DNA of 11,457 bases from Ahrensia sp. (GTDB lineage Bacteria > Pseudomonadota > Alphaproteobacteria > Rhizobiales > Rhizobiaceae), in contig JAHEJF010000020.1 of the NCBI GenBank assembly GCA_024639025.1, positions 1-11,457 of the forward strand, written 5' to 3'. The position numbers and the translations under genes are program-made. The notes under the pieces were generated by a model. The model searched no databases. It saw only the letters and a program-made list of their open reading frames with translations, and was not told the origin of the DNA. This document shows, piece after piece, positions 7,687 through 11,457 of this stretch (position 1 is its first letter; each line of letters begins with the position of its first letter).

Positions 7687-8753
7687 TGTTTCAGATTTAC
7701 CATGCGCTCGACGGCGCGACGTGCAGGTTCTGCCAAATCAGGGTCAATATGGATTTCCTCCGTCATGAAGCACAAACTGTCCAAAATCTTGGGAAGTGTG
7801 ATGCGCTTCATATGCGGGCACAAATTACATGGTTTGACGAATTCGACTTCGGGTACAGAGGACTGGATGTTTGATGCCATGGAGCATTCAGTGACCAAAA
7901 GAACTTTCGGGGGGCGCTGGTCGCGCACGTAATTGATCATGCCTGATGTCGAACCAGTGTAATCCGCAACATCGACCACCTCGGTTGGGCATTCGGGATG
8001 CGCGATGATCTGGATGGATGGATCGGCTTCTTTGTAAGCCAGCAGTTCCTCCGCGGTGAAGCGTTCGTGCACCTCGCAGTGCCCCTTCCAGGTCAGGATT
8101 TTAACATCTGTCTGTTTGGCAACGTTTTGGGCCAGATATTCGTCCGGGATGCACAGAACAGTGTCAACACCAAAGCTTTCTACCACCTGGACGGCATTTG
8201 ATGAAGTACAACAGATGTCTGTTTCAGCCTTCACTTCCGCCGAGGTGTTGACATAGGTGACGACCGGCACGCCCGGGTATTTTTCGCGCAGCAAACGCAC
8301 ATCAGCACCGGTTATGGATTCCGATAGCGAACAACCTGCTTTCATATCGGGAATGAGCACGGTCTTTTCGGGATTGAGCAATTTCGAGGTCTCTGCCATG
8401 AAATGCACACCGCATTGGATGATTACCTGCGCATCGACCTGTGTTGCCTCTTTGGCCAATTGCAAACTGTCGCCGACAATGTCAGCGACGCAGTGAAAAA
8501 TGTCCGGCGTTTGATAATTATGCGCCAAAATCGCTGCGCCACGCTCTTTCTTCAAGCGGTTGATCGCGGCCACATAGGGAGCGTAGACCGGCCATTCGAT
8601 TTCAGGGATATGGTCTTTGACCCGCTCATATAGATGCGCTGTCTCCCGTTCAATTTCCGGATTCCACTCCAGTTTTGGACGTTCAATCACGCCAAAACGC
8701 TCGGCGGCGGTTTGGCCGCTCACATTGGGGCTGGAAGCTGAAACAGCAGTCAT
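7683..8753 (-). CDS. nadA: Quinolinate synthase A ([4Fe-4S] enzyme)
   Basis: Condenses iminoaspartate with dihydroxyacetone phosphate to make quinolinate in the cytoplasm, using an oxygen-sensitive [4Fe-4S] cluster. The 356-residue product shows the NadA landmarks: [20 protein letters not shown] (residues 77-96), CGVHFMAET (114-122), [12 protein letters not shown] with candidate cluster ligand Cys141, [21 protein letters not shown] with Cys182, HPECP (252-256), GSTSGMI, and [10 protein letters not shown] with Cys309/Cys312, one of which should be the third ligand. About 50 N-terminal residues precede the core, as is common in long NadA forms. The start ATG at 8753 has GGAG about 7 bases upstream (ggagtaggccATG). 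It is the first gene of the operon; its TGA overlaps the nadB start. Candidate promoter and operator sequences lie just upstream (8770-8866). Confidence 0.96.
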   Translation of the reverse strand: MTAVSASSPNVSGQTAAERFGVIERPKLEWNPEIERETAHLYERVKDHIPEIEWPVYAPYVAAINRLKKERGAAILAHNYQTPDIFHCVADIVGDSLQLAKEATQVDAQVIIQCGVHFMAETSKLLNPEKTVLIPDMKAGCSLSESITGADVRLLREKYPGVPVVTYVNTSAEVKAETDICCTSSNAVQVVESFGVDTVLCIPDEYLAQNVAKQTDVKILTWKGHCEVHERFTAEELLAYKEADPSIQIIAHPECPTEVVDVADYTGSTSGMINYVRDQRPPKVLLVTECSMASNIQSSVPEVEFVKPCNLCPHMKRITLPKILDSLCFMTEEIHIDPDLAEPARRAVERMVNLKQ

Positions 8754-8769
8754 GGCCTACTCCAAATGT

Positions 8770-8790
8770 CTAACGCAACATGCGCATTAG
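8770..8790. promoter_or_regulatory. Imperfect palindrome overlapping the predicted nadA transcription start
   Basis: The sequence reads CTAACGCA, then ACA, then TGCGCATTAG: half-sites CTAA-CGCA and TGCG-TTAG, interrupted by two extra bases in the right arm. An exact 8-base palindrome ATGCGCAT (8780-8787) lies inside. It sits just downstream of the candidate -10 box and about 17 bases before the nadA start codon, a position suited to a repressor site. NAD-pathway repressors such as NadQ or NrtR-type proteins are known in proteobacteria; I cannot confirm that this matches any of their motifs. Confidence 0.3.
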
Positions 8791-8792
8791 AG

Positions 8793-8821
8793 GACATAAA
8801 CACTCAATTGAGCCGGTGCAA
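8793..8821 (-). promoter_or_regulatory. Candidate nadABC promoter
   Basis: On the minus strand TTGCAC (8821-8816) and TATGTC (8798-8793) are separated by exactly 17 bases, a fair match to -35 and -10 boxes. Transcription would start near 8786, giving a leader of roughly 30 bases before the nadA ATG at 8753. The palindrome CTCAATTGAG (8803-8812) fills the spacer. The -10 box is only a partial match to consensus, so this is a candidate only. Confidence 0.35.
8803..8812. promoter_or_regulatory. Perfect 10-base palindrome CTCAATTGAG in the nadA promoter spacer
   Basis: CTCAATTGAG is a perfect palindrome located between the candidate -35 and -10 boxes of nadABC. Its core TCAATTGA recurs exactly at 8859-8866, 55 bases away, inside a larger palindrome. 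A spacer-located, repeated, symmetric site is typical of repressor operators, though short A/T-rich palindromes also arise by chance. Confidence 0.3.
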
Positions 8822-8846
8822 GCCAATGTGAGCAAACAAGTAATTC

Positions 8847-8866
8847 TCAACTGATGCATCAATTGA
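8847..8866. promoter_or_regulatory. 20-base near-perfect palindrome upstream of nadA
   Basis: The arms TCAACTGATG (8847-8856) and CATCAATTGA (8857-8866) are reverse complements except at one position. It contains two TCAAyTGA units, at 8847-8854 and 8859-8866, spaced 12 bases apart, and the second is identical to the core of the promoter-spacer palindrome at 8803-8812. It lies about 25 bases upstream of the candidate nadA -35 box, so it could bind a regulator of nadABC, of the divergent permease gene, or of both. Confidence 0.35.
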
Positions 8867-9094
8867 TTTTAATTGCAAAGCATGGCCTGAACCTGCAATT
8901 TGAAAGCCCGCTGAAGATCAGCTTCCAGACTCAGTGATGAAACGAAGTCGTATTGGAAAGAAAATGACAGGAAACGAGAGGAAAAATGTGCGCGATATCA
9001 GGGTGTCAGTGAAGCTTTTCGGCGCAGGTTCCTATGGTTGTGGTTCAACCATTGTCGGCAGGATCCAGCTTTCCCAACTTGAGAACGGACCCTC

Positions 9095-10327
9095 ATGATG
9101 AGCGCACCAGCCGGCACCGCAAAATCAGACTATCCGTGGCTTGTCATTGCCGCTGGTTGCTTGATTGCAGCGCTCACTTTTGGACCGCGCTCGGCCATGG
9201 GGTTTTTCCAGCTCCCAATGCTGCAGGAAACCGGGTGGAGCCGTACCGATTTTGGCTTGGCCATGGCAATCCAGAACCTGGTATGGGGTCTGGGGCAACC
9301 GTTTTTTGGCGCGATAGCTGACAAGTTCGGCACCTGGCGCGTGTTGGCTGTCTCCGGGCTGATATACGCGTTCGGATTGTTCATGATGTCGATGCCCGAA
9401 AACCTTTGGTATCTGCATTTTGGCGGTGGTGTGATGATTGGACTGGGCGTTGCTTCAGGCTCTTTTGGCATCGTCCTGGCCGCCTTCGCGCGCAACGTGA
9501 CGCCCGAACAGCGCAGCTTTGCCTTTGGTCTTGGCACTGCAGCGGGGTCGGCCGGCATGTTTGTGTTCGCCCCCTATTCACAGGCGCTGATCGACAATTT
9601 CGGTTGGTCGGATTCGCTATTGATCATGTCGGCCATGATGCTGCTTGTTCCCGTGTTGGCAATTCCATTGCGGGGTAACTCAACATCGGGAAGCCAAGCG
9701 CCCGCCGATGTTGATCAGACGATCCGCGAAGCATTGCGCGAAGCCTTTTCCCATCAATCCTATGTCTTGCTTACAGTGGGATTCTTTGTTTGCGGCTTCC
9801 AGGTGGCCTTTGTCACAGCGCACTTTCCCGCTTATGTAGCGGATATCGGACTGGCTGCACGCTATGCCGTATTGGCTTTGGCGCTGATCGGATTTTTTAA
9901 CATTATCGGATCACTAGCCTCTGGAATCATCGGACAAAAATACTCAAAACCCATATTTCTTGCGCTGATTTACATCGGCCGGTCAATTGCGGTCACCGTA
10001 TTCTTGTTGCTGCCGCAAACCGGTACGTCGGTGATCATTTTTGCCTCGGTCATGGGCATATTGTGGTTGTCGACGGTTCCGCCGACCAATGCATTGGTCG
10101 CGATCATGTTCGGCACCCGATATCTGGGCATGCTGGGCGGTATCGTGTTCTTTTCACACCAGATCGGTTCTTTCCTCGGTGTTTGGATGGGCGGGTTCCT
10201 GTACGATGTTTTTGGCACCTATGATCCGGTTTGGTGGTTGGGCGTTGCATTGGGTCTGTTTGCCGCCATTGTGCACTGGCCCATCAAAGAACGGCCGATC
10301 GAACGATTGCAAATTGCCACGGTTTGA
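9095..10327 (+). CDS. MFS transporter, 12 helices, monocarboxylate/oxalate-formate antiporter-like
   Basis: Inner-membrane secondary transporter of the major facilitator superfamily; the substrate is unknown. The 410 residues form two six-helix halves, with helices at roughly 14-38, 54-75, 82-100, 105-131, 142-163, 172-191, then a polar loop at 192-219, and 222-246, 253-279, 286-306, 311-335, 341-368 and 376-396. The loop after TM2 has the MFS motif A as GAIADKFGTWR (72-82). The pattern of WSRTDFGLAMAIQNLVWGLGQPFFG after TM1 is like monocarboxylate/OFA-type permeases. ATG codons at 9095 and 9098 are adjacent; GGA (9087-9089) is the only ribosome-site-like sequence, better spaced for 9098. It is divergent from nadABC across 341 bases, so a role in pyridine or carboxylate uptake is conceivable but unproven. 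It converges on recO. Confidence 0.9.
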   Translation: MMSAPAGTAKSDYPWLVIAAGCLIAALTFGPRSAMGFFQLPMLQETGWSRTDFGLAMAIQNLVWGLGQPFFGAIADKFGTWRVLAVSGLIYAFGLFMMSMPENLWYLHFGGGVMIGLGVASGSFGIVLAAFARNVTPEQRSFAFGLGTAAGSAGMFVFAPYSQALIDNFGWSDSLLIMSAMMLLVPVLAIPLRGNSTSGSQAPADVDQTIREALREAFSHQSYVLLTVGFFVCGFQVAFVTAHFPAYVADIGLAARYAVLALALIGFFNIIGSLASGIIGQKYSKPIFLALIYIGRSIAVTVFLLLPQTGTSVIIFASVMGILWLSTVPPTNALVAIMFGTRYLGMLGGIVFFSHQIGSFLGVWMGGFLYDVFGTYDPVWWLGVALGLFAAIVHWPIKERPIERLQIATV

Positions 10328-10409
10328 CGTGAACTGTCAGCCTCGGTTGAGCCAAATTTGTAATACCCATGCCGAACACCGTTTCTGATAGAGAGCTTTG
10401 TTCCAGGAT

Positions 10410-11141
10410 CTAGTCTGACATTGCCTTCAATGTGGCATTGAGAAATCCCAGACGGGTTTCGGGCTGTTTGGTGCCTCTGGGATGGTACACATCGCGTTCA
10501 AAAAAATGCGACAGCATGGCAAATGCCGCCTTGAGATCCTGTGCCGTACACTCCCGGTCGGATTTGAGGGTCAAAAATCCCGGCAACGGCAATAATTTAT
10601 CTGCCCAGGGTTTGCCAGCCTCGGCGCTGACTGCCCTTCCGCTTTTGGGCGAAACATAAACCAGTTGTTCGTGGGTTCCGGTTGCCGCACAAGAAGCCAA
10701 ATCAAGCCCGAAGCCCAATTCCTCGAGCAGACGAAGTTCAAACTTGATCATCAAGGGGCCAGCGATCCGGGCTTCGCTCATATGTTCAATCAGCAATTCA
10801 AGTGCTGCGTAAAGCGACCGGTGCGGATCACGTTCCGGCAAAAGGCGTAAATGGCTGCCCAGCAATTGAATACCATTGAGACCAACTGCACTTTCCATCA
10901 GCCTTGCCGCCGTCATTTCGACAGGTTCAATTTGATAGGTTCCCAGATGTTCATCAATTCGGGCGCGCCAGACCGCCTCGACCCGGTTTCCGGGCTGTAA
11001 TACCGGTTGCAATTTGCGTGAACGGCCGCCGCGCACCAATCCCAGATGACGGCCATGCTCAGGCGTCATCAACTCCACGATGAGACTTGTCTCACCATGT
11101 TTTTTTGTACCGATGATGATGCCCTGGTCACGCCATTCCAT
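10410..11141 (-). CDS. recO: DNA repair protein RecO
   Basis: Recombination mediator that works with RecR (and RecF) to load RecA on SSB-coated single-stranded DNA and also anneals complementary strands. The 243-residue protein begins MEWRDQGIIIGTKKHGE and has the N-terminal OB-fold at about 1-75 (GETSLIVELMTPEHGRHLGLVRGGRS split around residue 30), followed by the helical domain with LIKFE-like MIKFELRLLEELGFGLDL (131-148). The four-cysteine zinc finger of some RecO proteins is absent; only Cys151 (CAATG) and Cys198 remain, as I would expect for an alphaproteobacterial RecO. SPKSGRAVS (164-172) and GFLTL are typical. GAGG lies about 10 bases before the ATG at 11141. It follows era with a 28-base gap, presumably as part of an rnc-era-recO operon. 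Confidence 0.93.
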   Translation of the reverse strand: MEWRDQGIIIGTKKHGETSLIVELMTPEHGRHLGLVRGGRSRKLQPVLQPGNRVEAVWRARIDEHLGTYQIEPVEMTAARLMESAVGLNGIQLLGSHLRLLPERDPHRSLYAALELLIEHMSEARIAGPLMIKFELRLLEELGFGLDLASCAATGTHEQLVYVSPKSGRAVSAEAGKPWADKLLPLPGFLTLKSDRECTAQDLKAAFAMLSHFFERDVYHPRGTKQPETRLGFLNATLKAMSD

Positions 11142-11169
11142 GTGTTGGGCGCCTCGCCTAGTTCATGAC

Positions 11170-11457
11170 CTAATCTGTAAAGTCCAGACCCATTTCGCGA
11201 TAGCGTGCCGGGTCATCGCTCCAGTTCTTGCGCACTTTGACAAACAGAAACAAGTGGATTTTTTGCTCGGCCATTTCGCTGATGTCCTTGCGTGCTGCCA
11301 TCGAAATCTTTTTGATCGCGTCACCCTTGTGACCAAGCACGATTTTCTTTTGGCTGTCGCGTTCAACATAAATTACCTGCTCGACCCGCGCCGAGCCGTC
11401 GGATTTTTCTTCCCACTTCTCGGTTTCCACCGTGGTTGCATAGGGCAATTCCTGGTG
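11170..11457 (-). CDS. era: GTPase Era, C-terminal KH domain (5' part beyond window edge)
   Basis: Era is an essential GTPase that binds the 3' end of 16S rRNA and assists 30S ribosome maturation. Only the last 95 residues are in the window; the frame runs open through the edge and continues upstream as HQELPYATTVETEKWEE, a hallmark of the linker between the GTPase and KH domains. The KH domain follows: IYVERDSQKKIVLGHKG with the GxxG loop GHKG at local residues 42-45, then ARKDISEMAEQKIHLFLFVKVRKNW. The stop is TAG at 11172-11170. A TTG inside the frame (11448) is not the start; the GTPase domain must lie to the right of the window. recO begins 28 bases downstream on the same strand. Confidence 0.95.
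   Translation of the reverse strand, partial: HQELPYATTVETEKWEEKSDGSARVEQVIYVERDSQKKIVLGHKGDAIKKISMAARKDISEMAEQKIHLFLFVKVRKNWSDDPARYREMGLDFTD

Larger units (their letters stand above)
8754..9094. other. 341-base divergent intergenic region between nadA and the MFS permease gene
   Basis: This is the only gene-free stretch over 300 bases. The nadA-side third holds a cluster of palindromes and a plausible promoter, listed separately. The permease side is plainer: two small perfect hairpins, GCTGA/TCAGC with a 3-base loop at 8910-8922 and GGTTG/CAACC with a 5-base loop at 9036-9050, and one 44-codon open frame (8964-9098) of doubtful status. No run of T follows either hairpin, so they do not look like terminators. 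I recognise no known riboswitch class, tRNA or repeat family here. Confidence 0.6.

Noticed and set aside
9130..9558. 142-codon minus-strand frame within the MFS gene
   Set aside because: Antisense to a clear 12-helix permease; low-complexity Pro/Ala/Lys composition; shadow frame.
10328..10409. Possible bidirectional terminator between the MFS gene and recO
   Set aside because: Only a 3-bp stem (CTC-GGTT-GAG) is found and there is no T-run; nothing supportable.
1..11457. Mobile element, defence island, CRISPR or secondary-metabolite system
   Set aside because: All sizeable frames are accounted for by housekeeping or single unknown genes; no transposase, integrase, direct-repeat array or defence-type domain is seen.

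Overview
The window looks like ordinary chromosomal DNA of an alphaproteobacterium, most likely a mid-GC member of the Hyphomicrobiales (Rhizobiales). The reasons are the closely packed core genes, the era-recO pair on the minus strand, an overlapping nadA-nadB-nadC operon, a pyrC/ygfZ divergent pair, and the style of the proteins. The lineage is inferred from protein resemblance, not from a search. I see no rRNA, tRNA, insertion sequence, phage gene or CRISPR array.

Layout. Bases 42-752 (+): an exported protein of unknown function with a proline-rich linker and a conserved-looking C-terminal domain. Bases 820-2154 (-): a dihydroorotase of the de novo pyrimidine pathway. Bases 2230-4227 (+): three genes joined by overlaps, namely a YgfZ-type iron-sulfur maintenance protein, a YfbR-like HD-domain nucleotidase and a small Cys-based (dual-specificity/tyrosine-type) phosphatase. 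Bases 4303-5163 (+): an MscS-family mechanosensitive channel. Bases 5241-8753 (-): nadA, nadB and nadC in transcriptional order, the complete aspartate-to-nicotinate-mononucleotide branch of NAD synthesis. Bases 8754-9094: the only long non-coding gap, with several palindromes close to nadA. Bases 9095-10327 (+): a 12-helix MFS permease. Bases 10410-11141 (-): recO. Bases 11170-11457 (-): the C-terminal third of era, cut by the window edge.

How the genes fit together. NadA and NadB turn L-aspartate and dihydroxyacetone phosphate into quinolinate, and NadC phosphoribosylates it. Their reading frames overlap or nearly touch, so the three are probably made from one mRNA under control of the palindrome-rich region upstream of nadA. 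PyrC and the HD nucleotidase both touch pyrimidine/nucleotide metabolism, and YgfZ maintains Fe-S enzymes; NadA is itself a [4Fe-4S] enzyme. These links are suggestive, not proven.

No clear new multi-gene system is present. The best leads are the candidate operators upstream of nadA, the tightly coupled ygfZ-HD-phosphatase cassette with an unexplained phosphatase, the exported protein at the left end, and the MFS permease divergent from the NAD operon.
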